The notes under the pieces are model-generated. The model saw only the letters and a list, made by a program, of their open reading frames with translations, was not told the DNA's origin and made no database searches. 64,000 nucleotides of DNA from Rhodobacterales bacterium LSUCC0031 (GTDB lineage Bacteria; Pseudomonadota; Alphaproteobacteria; Rhodobacterales; Rhodobacteraceae), in contig WVSP01000006.1 of the NCBI GenBank assembly GCA_015689735.1, forward strand, positions 1-64,000, read 5' to 3'. Shown in pieces: positions 44,092 to 52,751 of the stretch. The number at the start of each line of letters is the position of its first letter. The first letter of the stretch is position 1. The position numbers and the translations under genes were made by a program.

Positions 44092-44708
44092 GGGCTGAGT
44101 GCCTCCCATCCGATACGGGCGGCAAGCGCCGCGAAAATGCCTGTGGTTGCCGTGCGCAAGCCGCGCTCGGCGCGCGGTGATTGCAAGATAGCCCGCCCGA
44201 CCCGGCCCGAAAAGATACCGACCAAAGCGTTGACCACGAAACCGCCCAAAGCCATGACCGCGCCGCAGGCCAAGAATTGCAGCAAGACAGGGCGGGCAGG
44301 ATCTATGAATTGCGGCACAAGGGCGAGGATGAACAAGATCACCTTGGGGTTGGACAGGTTGACGATCAATCCATCGCGAAAGGCGCGCGAGGATGACAGT
44401 ACCTTGCCCCCGTCGCCGGTCAGGGGGCTGTGCCATGTCTTCCATGCCAGCCAGAGCAGATAGGCCGCCCCAAGCCAGCGGATCGCACCGAAAAGCCACG
44501 GGAACGCCGCGACCAGCGCGCCAAGGCCCAGCCCCGCCATCGCAACATGGATCATCAGGCCAACAGATATCCCCGCCGAGGCGGCGATGGCCGCGCGTGG
44601 CCCGCTACGCGCACCTTGGGCAAAGCAAAACAACATATCCGCTCCCGGCGTCAGGTTCAGCGCCAGCGCCGCGGGCAGAAAGGCGAGAAACAAGATGGGA
44701 TCGATCAC
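44088..44708 (-). CDS. LysE family translocator
   Basis: A 206-residue membrane protein with about six spans. The start DPILFLAFLPAALALNLTPG and the following DMLFCFAQGARSGPRAAI match the LysE/RhtB amino-acid exporters. It likely exports an amino acid; which one is not known. The GTG at 44708 overlaps the TGA of the uracil-DNA glycosylase gene (GTGA) and its own stop overlaps moaB, so all three are coupled. Confidence 0.9.
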   Translation of the reverse strand: MIDPILFLAFLPAALALNLTPGADMLFCFAQGARSGPRAAIAASAGISVGLMIHVAMAGLGLGALVAAFPWLFGAIRWLGAAYLLWLAWKTWHSPLTGDGGKVLSSSRAFRDGLIVNLSNPKVILFILALVPQFIDPARPVLLQFLACGAVMALGGFVVNALVGIFSGRVGRAILQSPRAERGLRTATTGIFAALAARIGWEALSP

Positions 44709-45520
44709 GACAGCCCTCGCAGCCGCGCCTTGAGCGACAAAAGATCGGCCCAAGCCAATGCCTTGTCTTGTGGGCGACGGAACAGATAGGCGGGGTGCAG
44801 CATCGGCAGGGCCGGGCATGTATCGAGTGTGACCCACTCACCGCGCAACCGCGTGATGCCAGTTTGGCCGAGCAACGCCTCGCAGGCGGCATTGCCCATC
44901 AAAACCACCAGATCAGGCGCGGCCAAAGCGATATGGCGGCGCATGAAAGGCGCCATCATTGCCAGTTCCTCGGGCGTGGGCTTGCGGTTTTGCGGCGGTC
45001 GCCACGGCACGACGTTGGCGATATAGACGGCGTGCGCCGGGTCGGTTGCCGCACGATCCAGACCGATGGCCTCCAGCATCTTGTCGAGGAGCTGGCCCGC
45101 CTGACCAACAAAGGGCTTGCCCTGCTGTTCTTCTTCACGGCCCGGTGCCTCGCCCACGATCATTACGCGCGCACCGGGCAGACCATCGGCAAACACCAAC
45201 TGCACCGCGGTATCGCGCAATGGGCAATGGGCAAAACCCGCGACCGCGGCTTTCAGACCCGCCAAATCCTGCGCCGCCGCGGAGGCCTCTTGGGCTAGGG
45301 CGACCGCATTGATTGTGAGCGCGGCCTCAGGCGGAAGGGTGGCATGCGCCATGGGTTGGGCCGCGCGCGGTGCGGGTGCCATTTGTGCGGCGGGGGCGGA
45401 GGGCGCCTGTTCAGCCAAGCCGAAACGGTCGATGGGCGTATCGACGATCGCTTCATCCGCGCCTAGCTCAATCTGCCAGTCGAGCATTGCAAGCGCGTCA
45501 TGAAAGCCCAGATCATCCAT
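44705..45520 (-). CDS. Uracil-DNA glycosylase, family 4-like
   Basis: A 271-residue protein. The UDG core begins near residue 120: [49 protein letters not shown] and [14 protein letters not shown]. It removes uracil from DNA. Most of the cysteines that hold the iron-sulfur cluster in family 4 enzymes are missing: only the Cys of FAHCPLRD is kept at a ligand-like position, and VVPWRPP and MMAPFMRRH lack it. The first 95 residues are a low-complexity Ala/Pro linker. It leads the udg-lysE-moaB unit and is divergent from pyrB. Confidence 0.88.
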   Translation of the reverse strand: MDDLGFHDALAMLDWQIELGADEAIVDTPIDRFGLAEQAPSAPAAQMAPAPRAAQPMAHATLPPEAALTINAVALAQEASAAAQDLAGLKAAVAGFAHCPLRDTAVQLVFADGLPGARVMIVGEAPGREEEQQGKPFVGQAGQLLDKMLEAIGLDRAATDPAHAVYIANVVPWRPPQNRKPTPEELAMMAPFMRRHIALAAPDLVVLMGNAACEALLGQTGITRLRGEWVTLDTCPALPMLHPAYLFRRPQDKALAWADLLSLKARLRGLS

Positions 45521-45629
45521 AACCCCAAGGTTATGCCGCCCTGCGTCGCGATGGAAGAGCCGAACAGCTTGCCGCAGCGCCCTACCCGCACCTATAAGCG
45601 GGCAGAACGACTTGCACCGGGGCAGAGCG

Positions 45630-46571
45630 ATGACATTCAGCCAGACCCATCTTCTGGGAATCGAAGACCTTCACCCGGTGGAGATCACGACACTTCTGGA
45701 CCGCGCCAATGCCTATGCCGAGGCCGAGCGCGGCCGCCGCGAGCATGGCCAACCCCTGAAGGGGCTGACGCAGATCAACATGTTCTTCGAGGCCTCGACC
45801 CGGACGCAGGCCAGTTTCGAGATCGCGGGCAAGCGCCTTGGTGCCGATGTGATGAACATGGCGATGGCGGCAAGTTCTCTGAAAAAAGGCGAAACGCTGA
45901 TCGATACAGCGCTGACGCTCAACGCGATGCACCCCGATCTGCTGGTCGTGCGCCATCCCCATTCAGGGGCGGTGAAGCTGCTGGCCGACAAGGTGAATTG
46001 TGCGGTGCTCAACGCAGGCGATGGGCGGCATGAACACCCCACGCAGGCCCTGCTAGACGCGCTGACGATCCGCCGCGCCAAGGGGCGCTTGCATCGCCTG
46101 ACCATCGCGATTTGCGGGGATATCGCCCATAGCCGCGTCGCGCGCTCGAACATCCACCTTCTGGGCAAGATGGAAAACCGGGTGCGGCTGATCGGGCCGC
46201 CCACGCTGATCCCCGCAGGTGCTGCCGATTGGGGGGTCGAGGTCTATGGCGACATGGCCGAGGGGCTGAAAGACGCCGATGTGGTGATGATGCTGCGCCT
46301 TCAGAAGGAGCGGATGGATGGCGCCTTCATCCCGTCCGAGCGTGAGTATTTCCACCGCTTCGGGCTGAACGCCGAGAAACTCGCCCATGCCAAACCTGAC
46401 GCCATCGTGATGCATCCTGGGCCGATGAACCGCGGCGTGGAAATCGATGGCACGATCGCCGACGACATCAATCGTTCGGTCATCCAGGAGCAGGTCGAAA
46501 TGGGTGTCGCCGTGCGTATGGCCGCGATGGAGCTACTGGCCGAAAACCTGCGCGCATGGCGGGCGGCATGA
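45630..46571 (+). CDS. pyrB: Aspartate carbamoyltransferase catalytic subunit
   Basis: A 313-residue protein with the carbamoyl-phosphate motif [27 protein letters not shown] and [13 protein letters not shown]. It joins carbamoyl phosphate and aspartate in the second step of pyrimidine synthesis. The ATG at 45630 is preferred to a TTG at 45612, giving [14 protein letters not shown] as in relatives. Its TGA overlaps the ATG of the small membrane protein gene, so the pyrB-pyrC-plsY run is coupled. Confidence 0.96.
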   Translation: MTFSQTHLLGIEDLHPVEITTLLDRANAYAEAERGRREHGQPLKGLTQINMFFEASTRTQASFEIAGKRLGADVMNMAMAASSLKKGETLIDTALTLNAMHPDLLVVRHPHSGAVKLLADKVNCAVLNAGDGRHEHPTQALLDALTIRRAKGRLHRLTIAICGDIAHSRVARSNIHLLGKMENRVRLIGPPTLIPAGAADWGVEVYGDMAEGLKDADVVMMLRLQKERMDGAFIPSEREYFHRFGLNAEKLAHAKPDAIVMHPGPMNRGVEIDGTIADDINRSVIQEQVEMGVAVRMAAMELLAENLRAWRAA

Positions 46572-47074
46572 TCGAGCGGCTGCATGTCTTTGCGGTGAAT
46601 ACCGAGACTGACCTACGCCATAGCCATCTGACGCGTGCGCAAGGGGAAGCAACCGATTTGCCGCCACTGGGCGATTGGCTGGGTGTTGGGGTCGATACTG
46701 ATGAGATCGAATTGTTCCCGATCCGTGACCTCGGCGATATGCCGCTTTCTGACTATATTACCATGGCCTTTGCACCCGAGAGGCTGTCATCAGATGAGGC
46801 GCGGCGCATGAATGCGCTCGAGGGGACGGTGCTATTGGTGCCAGAGCGGGCGCTGGCGGTCGCGGCGAAGCCGGGCGCTGAGCTGACGCTGATCGCAACG
46901 CTGCCCTTGGCGGCGGCCGAACATCGGGCGGACCTGCCCAAGGCAGTAATCGGCGAACAGCTGGGGGATGGAATTGGCCACGCTGCACCGTCAGGGCGCA
47001 TGGGTGGTTTGGTCTGGCTTGTGCTGGTGGGGGTGCTGGCCTTTGCCGGGCTCTTGATCATGTGGCGCGCGTGA
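46568..47074 (+). CDS. Small C-terminally anchored membrane protein in the pyr operon
   Basis: A 168-residue protein of unknown family. The soluble N-terminal part (about 1-145) includes [20 protein letters not shown] and [19 protein letters not shown], which could be a PH-like or beta-rich domain. One membrane span closes it ([19 protein letters not shown]), with two residues after it, so it is tail-anchored with the body probably in the cytoplasm. It sits between pyrB and the pyrC-like gene with an ATGA overlap on its left. This position in Rhodobacteraceae suggests it may tether or regulate the PyrB complex, but that is inference. Confidence 0.65.
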   Translation: MIERLHVFAVNTETDLRHSHLTRAQGEATDLPPLGDWLGVGVDTDEIELFPIRDLGDMPLSDYITMAFAPERLSSDEARRMNALEGTVLLVPERALAVAAKPGAELTLIATLPLAAAEHRADLPKAVIGEQLGDGIGHAAPSGRMGGLVWLVLVGVLAFAGLLIMWRA

Positions 47075-47111
47075 GATGGGCGCAACGGATTGGCGGGATG
47101 GAAAAGACAAG

Positions 47112-48395
47112 ATGACCAACGCTTTGCTCAGAAATGCGCGCCTGATCGACCCTGAAGCGGGGACCGAGACCATTGGCTGGCTGCGGATCGAGGGGGGGCT
47201 GATCGCCGAGATCGGTGAGGGCTCTCGCGCGGGCGGCGTCGACTGCAATGGCGCTTGTCTTGCCCCCGGCATCATCGATATTGGCGTGAAAGTGGGCGAG
47301 CCGGGCGAACGGCACAAGGAAAGCTTCCGCACAGCTGGCCGCGCGGCGGCGGCGGGTGGCGTGACCACCATGGTCATCCGCCCCGATACCGCCACCCCCA
47401 TCGACACCCCCGAAGTGCTGGAATTCGTCACCCGCCGCGCGCAAGAGGATGCCGCCGTCAAAGTGCGCCCCATGGCCGCGCTGACCAAGGCACGCGAAGG
47501 CCGCGAGATGACCGAGATCGGGTTCTTGATCGACGCAGGTGCCATCGCCTTTACCGATGGCGACGCTGTCTGTGCCGATACACGCGTGCTGTCGCGCTGC
47601 ATGACTTATGCGCGGTCCTTGGGCGCGCTGATCGTGGGCCATCCGCAAGATCCGGGGTTGAGCACGGGTGCAGCCGTGACAAGTGGCAAATTCGCCTCGC
47701 TGCGTGGGCTTCCCGCAGTGTCGCCCATGGCCGAACGGATCGGGCTGGAGCGCGACCTTGCCTTGGTCGAGATGACGGGCGTGCGCTATCACGCCGACCA
47801 GATCACCACCGCGGCCGCCTTGCCCGCGCTGGCGCGTGCCAAGGCCGTGGGCCTCGATGTGACGGCGGGGGTGTCGATCCATCACCTGACACTCAACGCC
47901 TTCGACGTCGGCGATTACCGCACCTTCTTCAAGATCAAACCGCCCTTGCGCGACGAGGATGATCGCTTGGCGATGGTCGAGGCGCTCCGCGATGGGCTGA
48001 TCGACATCATCTGTTCGATACACACGCCCCAAGACGAAGAAAGCAAGCGCCTCCCCTTCGAAGCGGCGGCGGCGGGTGCGGTGGGGCTCGAGACGCTTCT
48101 GCCCGCGGCCTTGCGCCTTTACCATGCCGAGGCGCTTGGCCTGCCCGCGCTTTTCCGCGCCCTGTCGCTGAACCCTGCGCGCCGCTTCGGGCTCGATGGT
48201 GGGCGGCTTGCGCCCGGCGCGCCTGCCGATCTGGTGATGTTCGACCCCGATGTTCCCTATGTGCTGGATCGCTTCGCCTTGCAGTCGAAATCGAAGAACA
48301 CTCCCTTTGACGGGCAACGCATGCAGGGCCGCGTGCTGCGCACATGGGTCGACGGAAAGAACGTGTTCGAACGCGCGACCGGGGGGCAGGCATGA
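47112..48395 (+). CDS. Dihydroorotase-like protein, probably non-catalytic
   Basis: A 427-residue protein of the PyrC family (LLRNARLIDPEAGTETIGWL; APGIIDIGVKVGEPGERHKE; SKNTPFDGQRMQGRVLRTW). The active-site HxH after the first strand is replaced by GVK (IIDIGVKVGEPG instead of the DxHxHLREPG pattern) and the catalytic DHAPH block reads CSIHTPQDEES. Both are needed for zinc and catalysis, so it should not be an active dihydroorotase. Inactive PyrC homologues support PyrB in other bacteria (for example PyrC' in Pseudomonas), and coupling to pyrB favours that here. An active pyrC should lie elsewhere in the genome. Confidence 0.85.
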   Translation: MTNALLRNARLIDPEAGTETIGWLRIEGGLIAEIGEGSRAGGVDCNGACLAPGIIDIGVKVGEPGERHKESFRTAGRAAAAGGVTTMVIRPDTATPIDTPEVLEFVTRRAQEDAAVKVRPMAALTKAREGREMTEIGFLIDAGAIAFTDGDAVCADTRVLSRCMTYARSLGALIVGHPQDPGLSTGAAVTSGKFASLRGLPAVSPMAERIGLERDLALVEMTGVRYHADQITTAAALPALARAKAVGLDVTAGVSIHHLTLNAFDVGDYRTFFKIKPPLRDEDDRLAMVEALRDGLIDIICSIHTPQDEESKRLPFEAAAAGAVGLETLLPAALRLYHAEALGLPALFRALSLNPARRFGLDGGRLAPGAPADLVMFDPDVPYVLDRFALQSKSKNTPFDGQRMQGRVLRTWVDGKNVFERATGGQA

Positions 48396-49003
48396 TGCCC
48401 GACATCGTGGCCAGCTGGCCGCTTTTGGGACTGACGGCTAGCTTGGCCTATCTCCTTGGCGCGGTCCCCTTCGGGATCGTGATGGCGCAGCTGTTTGGCT
48501 TGGGCGATTTGCGCAAGATCGGCTCGGGCAATATCGGGGCCACGAATGTGCTGCGCACGGGCAACAAGCTCGCGGCGTTCCTGACCTTGATTCTGGATGC
48601 GGCCAAGGGGGGTATCGCGGTGCTGATCGCGCGGTATCTCGTTGGTGAGGACGCCGCCCAGATCGCAGGTTTCGCGGCCTTTTTGGGGCATTGCTACCCT
48701 GTCTTTCTCGGGTTTCGCGGCGGCAAAGGGGTGGCGACCTTCCTCGGCACCCTCTTGGCCTTGGCGTGGCCGCTTGGCCTTGCGGCTTGTGCCACTTGGG
48801 CCGCGGTGGCCGCAGTGATGCGTATCTCGTCGCTGGCCGCCCTTGTCGCGGCGGCCCTTGCGCCGGTTTGGGCGATGCTTTTAGGGCTGCCGCAAGTCGC
48901 GGCACTCGCGCTTTGCCTTGCCGTGCTGATCGGCTTGCGCCATCAGGCCAATATCGCGCGCCTGATCGCCGGGACCGAGCCGCGCATCGGCAAGAAAAGC
49001 TGA
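48392..49003 (+). CDS. plsY: Glycerol-3-phosphate acyltransferase
   Basis: A 203-residue integral membrane protein of the PlsY type: LLGAVPFGIVMAQLFGLGDL, RKIGSGNIGATNVLRTGNK and GFRGGKGVATFLGTLLAL. It moves an acyl group from acyl-phosphate to glycerol-3-phosphate, the first step of phospholipid synthesis. The ATG at 48392 overlaps the stop of the pyrC-like gene (ATGA), ending the operon. It converges directly on gshA: the two stop codons are adjacent. Confidence 0.95.
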   Translation: MMPDIVASWPLLGLTASLAYLLGAVPFGIVMAQLFGLGDLRKIGSGNIGATNVLRTGNKLAAFLTLILDAAKGGIAVLIARYLVGEDAAQIAGFAAFLGHCYPVFLGFRGGKGVATFLGTLLALAWPLGLAACATWAAVAAVMRISSLAALVAAALAPVWAMLLGLPQVAALALCLAVLIGLRHQANIARLIAGTEPRIGKKS

Positions 49004-50374
49004 TCAGTAGCGATAGGCGGCATAGATCTGGCTTAGATCGCCCGCCCATTCGCCATGGTAGTGATCGAGCAATTCATCGGCAGGCACTTGGCCCGTCTCG
49101 ACGCTTTCTTTGAGCGCGTTCAGGAAATGCGTCTCATCGGCGACCATCCCGCCCGCACCGGGGCGCGCGCGCGCTTTCAGCCCCGCCTCGGAAATGGCGA
49201 CGACCTCGCGCGCCAGATCATGCATGGCGATCTTGCCCACCACGGCCTGCAACCCATCGACCGATGCCGCGACGCGCAGCGCATCGCGGGTTTCCGCATC
49301 CCAGCCCTTGACCAGATCCCATGCGGCATCAAGGGCGGATTGATCATACATCAGCCCGACCCAGAACGCGGGCAAGGCGCACAGACGCCGCCACGGGCCA
49401 CCATCGGCGCCGCGCATCTCGATGTATTTCTTCACCCGCGCCTCTGGGAAAACGGTCGTCAGGTGATCGGCCCAATCCGACAGCGTCGGAACCTCGCCAG
49501 GCAAAGCGGGTAATTGCCCCTTGAGGAAATCGCGGAAGGATTGACCGAGCGCGTTGATATATTTGCCGTCGCGGTAGACGAAATACATCGGCACATCGAG
49601 GACATATTGCACCCACGCCTCGAAGCCGAAACCATCATCGAAAACGAAGGGCAGCATGCCCGTGCGCGCCGGATCAAGATCGCGCCAGACGCGGCTTCGC
49701 CATGATTTATGCCCATTAGGCTTGCCGTCGATGAAAGGCGAATTGGCGAAAAGCGCGGTTGCCACAGGCTGAAGCGCCAAGGCCACTCGCATCTTTTGCA
49801 CCATGTCGGCCTCGGACGCGAAATCGAGGTTCACCTGCACCGTGCAGGTGCGCCGCATCATGGTGGTACCCATGGTGCCGACGGTCTGCATGTAGCCATC
49901 CATCAGCTTGTAGCGGCCCTTGGGCATCAGGGGCATATCCTCGTGGCGCCAGATGGGTGCTGCCCCCAGACCGATGAACTCCACGCCGATGCGGTCGGCC
50001 ACCTCGCGCACTTGGCGCAGATGTTCGTTCACCTCGTCGCAGGTCTGATGGATCGTCTCCAGCGGCGCGCCAGAAAGCTCCAACTGGCCGCCGGGCTCGA
50101 GGCTGATATTGGCGCCATCCTTGGTCAGGCCGATGATATTTCTTCCCTCGAAAACGGGGGTCCAGCCAAACTTGGCCTGCAACCCCTCGAGCACCGCCTT
50201 GATCGAGCGCGCGCCATCATAGGGCAAGGGCGCAAGCGTGTCGCGGCAATAGCCGAATTTCTCGTGCTCGGTGCCGATCCGCCACTGATCCTTGGGCTTG
50301 CATCCCGATGCGAGATATTCGGCCAATTGGCCAAGATGTTCGATCGGGCCGCCGCCGGACTGTGGGATGGACAT
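49004..50374 (-). CDS. gshA: Glutamate-cysteine ligase (plant-type)
   Basis: A 456-residue protein of the GCS2/plant-type ligase family found in alphaproteobacteria: WRIGTEHEKFGYC, ISLEPGGQLELSGAPLETIH, MMRRTCTVQVNLDFASEADM and KKYIEMRGADGGPWRRLCAL. It makes gamma-glutamylcysteine, the first step of glutathione synthesis. GGAAGA about 8 nt before the ATG at 50374 favours that start over 50392. The family is redox-controlled in plants, but the relevant cysteines cannot be judged here. Confidence 0.94.
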   Translation of the reverse strand: MSIPQSGGGPIEHLGQLAEYLASGCKPKDQWRIGTEHEKFGYCRDTLAPLPYDGARSIKAVLEGLQAKFGWTPVFEGRNIIGLTKDGANISLEPGGQLELSGAPLETIHQTCDEVNEHLRQVREVADRIGVEFIGLGAAPIWRHEDMPLMPKGRYKLMDGYMQTVGTMGTTMMRRTCTVQVNLDFASEADMVQKMRVALALQPVATALFANSPFIDGKPNGHKSWRSRVWRDLDPARTGMLPFVFDDGFGFEAWVQYVLDVPMYFVYRDGKYINALGQSFRDFLKGQLPALPGEVPTLSDWADHLTTVFPEARVKKYIEMRGADGGPWRRLCALPAFWVGLMYDQSALDAAWDLVKGWDAETRDALRVAASVDGLQAVVGKIAMHDLAREVVAISEAGLKARARPGAGGMVADETHFLNALKESVETGQVPADELLDHYHGEWAGDLSQIYAAYRY

Positions 50375-50429
50375 CGTGATTTTCTTCCGCATTCGGGGCT
50401 GTCTTGGCCCGAGAGGTGGCCCGATGGGG

Positions 50430-50948
50430 CTACCGTGTCAAGGCCACAGGTGCTGCGCGCCGCCAAAGGTGATGCGCGCCCAAGGTCGTGCCATGGCGCA
50501 CCGCCAACAAACGTTGGGCGCCAAGCCCGGGCAGGGTCGTGAAAGCATCGAACAATGCATCGGCCCCGGCGGCATCCACAGGCACCTCCAGCACCTGTTC
50601 GGCCTCGGACATCACCCAAACCGCCCCGGCATGGTCGCGTCTGAGCGTCAGCGCGGTCAGTTCGGCCAGTGAGACCGCACCGCCATGATGCGGCCCCATA
50701 TAGAGGATGCGCCCCTCGATGACCCGCACGATCCCCGGCCCTTGCCCTGTGCCGACAAAACGCGCGCGACGGGTGGCAGGGATCAACGCGAATGCCGCCA
50801 CTCCGGCCAAGACATAGCCAAAACCCTGCACCACAGGACCGGGGCTCGCCGCGATCCAAAGGCCGAGCGCCGCGACACAGGCCGCGGCGATGACCTCGCG
50901 CCAGCGGAGAAGCATCGCTGCCGCTTCGGGGCGGAGGAACCCGCTCAC
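50430..50948 (-). CDS. Hypothetical membrane protein after rsmE
   Basis: A 172-residue protein with two predicted membrane spans near the N-terminus (REVIAAACVAALGLWIAAS; GFGYVLAGVAAFALIP) and a soluble C-terminal part with a beta pattern (IVRVIEGRILYMGP; SLAELTALTLRRDHAGAVWV), possibly PH-like. The family is not recognised by name. The GTG at 50948 overlaps the rsmE stop (GTGA), so it is translationally coupled to rsmE; a TTG at 50954 is an alternative start. It precedes gshA on the same strand by about 55 nt and may be co-transcribed with it. Confidence 0.7.
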   Translation of the reverse strand: MSGFLRPEAAAMLLRWREVIAAACVAALGLWIAASPGPVVQGFGYVLAGVAAFALIPATRRARFVGTGQGPGIVRVIEGRILYMGPHHGGAVSLAELTALTLRRDHAGAVWVMSEAEQVLEVPVDAAGADALFDAFTTLPGLGAQRLLAVRHGTTLGAHHLWRRAAPVALTR

Positions 50949-51700
50949 CGCCAATCCCCCAAGCTCGCCTGAAACAGCGTCAGTGCCGCAACTGCGGCAG
51001 TATCGGCGCGCAGGATGCGGGGGCCAAGGGCGATGGGCGTGACGAAGGGCAGCGCGCGCAGGCGGTCGCGCTCGGCGGGGGAAAAGCCACCTTCGGGGCC
51101 GATCAGGATGGCCCAGCCCGCGCCTTGGCCCAGCCTGGCCGGATCACCTGCGACAAGATCCGGCAGGAGCGCGGAGCGGCCGACATCGCCCTCATCGGCA
51201 AAGAGCAGGCGCCGCCCCAAGGGCCAATCCGACAAGAGGCGGTCAAGCCGTTGCAGGTCATCGACCGTTGGCACGAATGTGCCGCCGCATTGCTCGGCGG
51301 CCTCAACGGCATGGGCCTGAAGCCGGTCTTGGCGGATACGCTCGGCATTGGTGAAATCGGTCTGCACCGGAATGATCCGCGCGGCCCCCATCTCGGTCGC
51401 CTTTTCGACAATGAAATCGGTGCGCGCCTTCTTGATCGGCGCGAACAAAAGCCAAAGATCGGGCGGTGGCATCATAAGCGCGGTCTGCGCGTCGCAAATA
51501 AGGCTGCCGCCGCGCTTGCCTGCCACCGCCACCAGCGCTCGCCATTCCCCATCGCGGCCATTAAACAATGCCAGCTCGGCGCCTTGGCCCAGCCGCATGA
51601 CATTGAACAGGTAATTGGCCTGCTCCCGCGACAGGTCGACCGTTTGCCCCGGCTGCAAAGCATGGTCTACATAGAGGCGTATCTTGGGGCGTTCCGACAT
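50945..51700 (-). CDS. rsmE: 16S rRNA m3U1498 methyltransferase
   Basis: A 251-residue SPOUT-fold methyltransferase: IRLYVDHALQPGQTV, EQANYLFNVMRLGQGAEL, FAPIKKARTDFIVEKATEMG, ILIGPEGGFSPAERD and the knot segment ALGPRILRADTAAVAAL. It methylates U1498 of 16S rRNA. Its ATG is 12 nt from the ubiA ATG on the opposite strand, so its promoter must overlap ubiA. Confidence 0.95.
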   Translation of the reverse strand: MSERPKIRLYVDHALQPGQTVDLSREQANYLFNVMRLGQGAELALFNGRDGEWRALVAVAGKRGGSLICDAQTALMMPPPDLWLLFAPIKKARTDFIVEKATEMGAARIIPVQTDFTNAERIRQDRLQAHAVEAAEQCGGTFVPTVDDLQRLDRLLSDWPLGRRLLFADEGDVGRSALLPDLVAGDPARLGQGAGWAILIGPEGGFSPAERDRLRALPFVTPIALGPRILRADTAAVAALTLFQASLGDWR

Positions 51701-51712
51701 GAGGCAGAGATT

Positions 51713-52699
51713 ATGAGCGAGGCCCACGAAACGCCAGAGGGTCAAGTGGGCGCGCAAACGGGCGGCCAAGTCGCCGATGCGGTGCGCGGCAATTGGGTTG
51801 ACCGCTTGGCCCCGCCTTTCACCCGGCCCTATCTGCGCCTGAGCCGTGCCGATCGGCCCATCGGCACATGGCTGTTGCTCTTGCCTTGCTGGTGGGCGCT
51901 GTTCTTGGCGGCGACAGCGCAAGGCGATGGGCTGGGCTTGCGTGAGTTGTGGCTCTTCGCCGGGTCGGCGATCGGCGCTTTCCTTATGCGCGGCGCGGGT
52001 TGCACATGGAACGACATCACCGATCGCGATTTCGATGCGGCGGTGGCCCGCACAAGGTCACGGCCCATCCCCTCGGGGCAGGTGCGCGTCAAACAAGCCC
52101 TGATCTGGCTGGTCGCCCAAGCATTGGCGGCTTTCGCGATCTTGCTGACCTTCAACCTCAACGCGATCATCTTGGGCGTCGCTTCGCTCGCGACGGTTGC
52201 GATTTACCCCTTTGCAAAGCGGTTCACATGGTGGCCGCAGGTGTTTCTGGGCCTTGCCTTCAACTGGGGCGCCTTGCTGCTATGGACAGCGCAAACAGGC
52301 CAACTGGGCCTACCCGCCATCTTGCTTTATTTGGGCGGGATCAGCTGGACACTGTTTTACGATACCATCTATGCCCACCAAGATCGTGAAGATGATGCGT
52401 TGATCGGGGTAAAATCGACCGCGCGGCTCTTTGCGGAGAACACGCGCGCATGGCTGCGTGGTTTCTTGGTGGCGACGGTCGTCTTGCTGGGGCTTGCCGT
52501 CGTGACCGCTTTGGGCGCGGCATCGCCCTTGGCCTTGGTGCTGGCGGTGGCGGGGATTTGGGGCATGGGCTGGCATATGCTGTGGCAATTGCAACGGCTC
52601 GATATCGATGATGCGGAGAATTGCTTGCGGCTTTTTCGCGCCAACCGCGATACCGGGCTGATCCCTGCGCTGTTTTTCGCCGCCGCGGCCTTGGTTTGA
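51713..52699 (+). CDS. ubiA: 4-hydroxybenzoate polyprenyltransferase
   Basis: A 328-residue membrane protein with the two Asp-rich motifs of UbiA: GCTWNDITDRDFDAAVARTR and DTIYAHQDREDDALIGVKS. It attaches the polyprenyl chain to 4-hydroxybenzoate in ubiquinone synthesis. Multiple membrane spans are evident. The first 30 residues are a hydrophilic extension. It starts 12 nt from the divergent rsmE start. Confidence 0.95.
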   Translation: MSEAHETPEGQVGAQTGGQVADAVRGNWVDRLAPPFTRPYLRLSRADRPIGTWLLLLPCWWALFLAATAQGDGLGLRELWLFAGSAIGAFLMRGAGCTWNDITDRDFDAAVARTRSRPIPSGQVRVKQALIWLVAQALAAFAILLTFNLNAIILGVASLATVAIYPFAKRFTWWPQVFLGLAFNWGALLLWTAQTGQLGLPAILLYLGGISWTLFYDTIYAHQDREDDALIGVKSTARLFAENTRAWLRGFLVATVVLLGLAVVTALGAASPLALVLAVAGIWGMGWHMLWQLQRLDIDDAENCLRLFRANRDTGLIPALFFAAAALV

Positions 52700-52751
52700 T
52701 TGAACCCACCATCGCAAGGCTGTAGGCCGACAAAGAGCCTTTGCACGAAAG

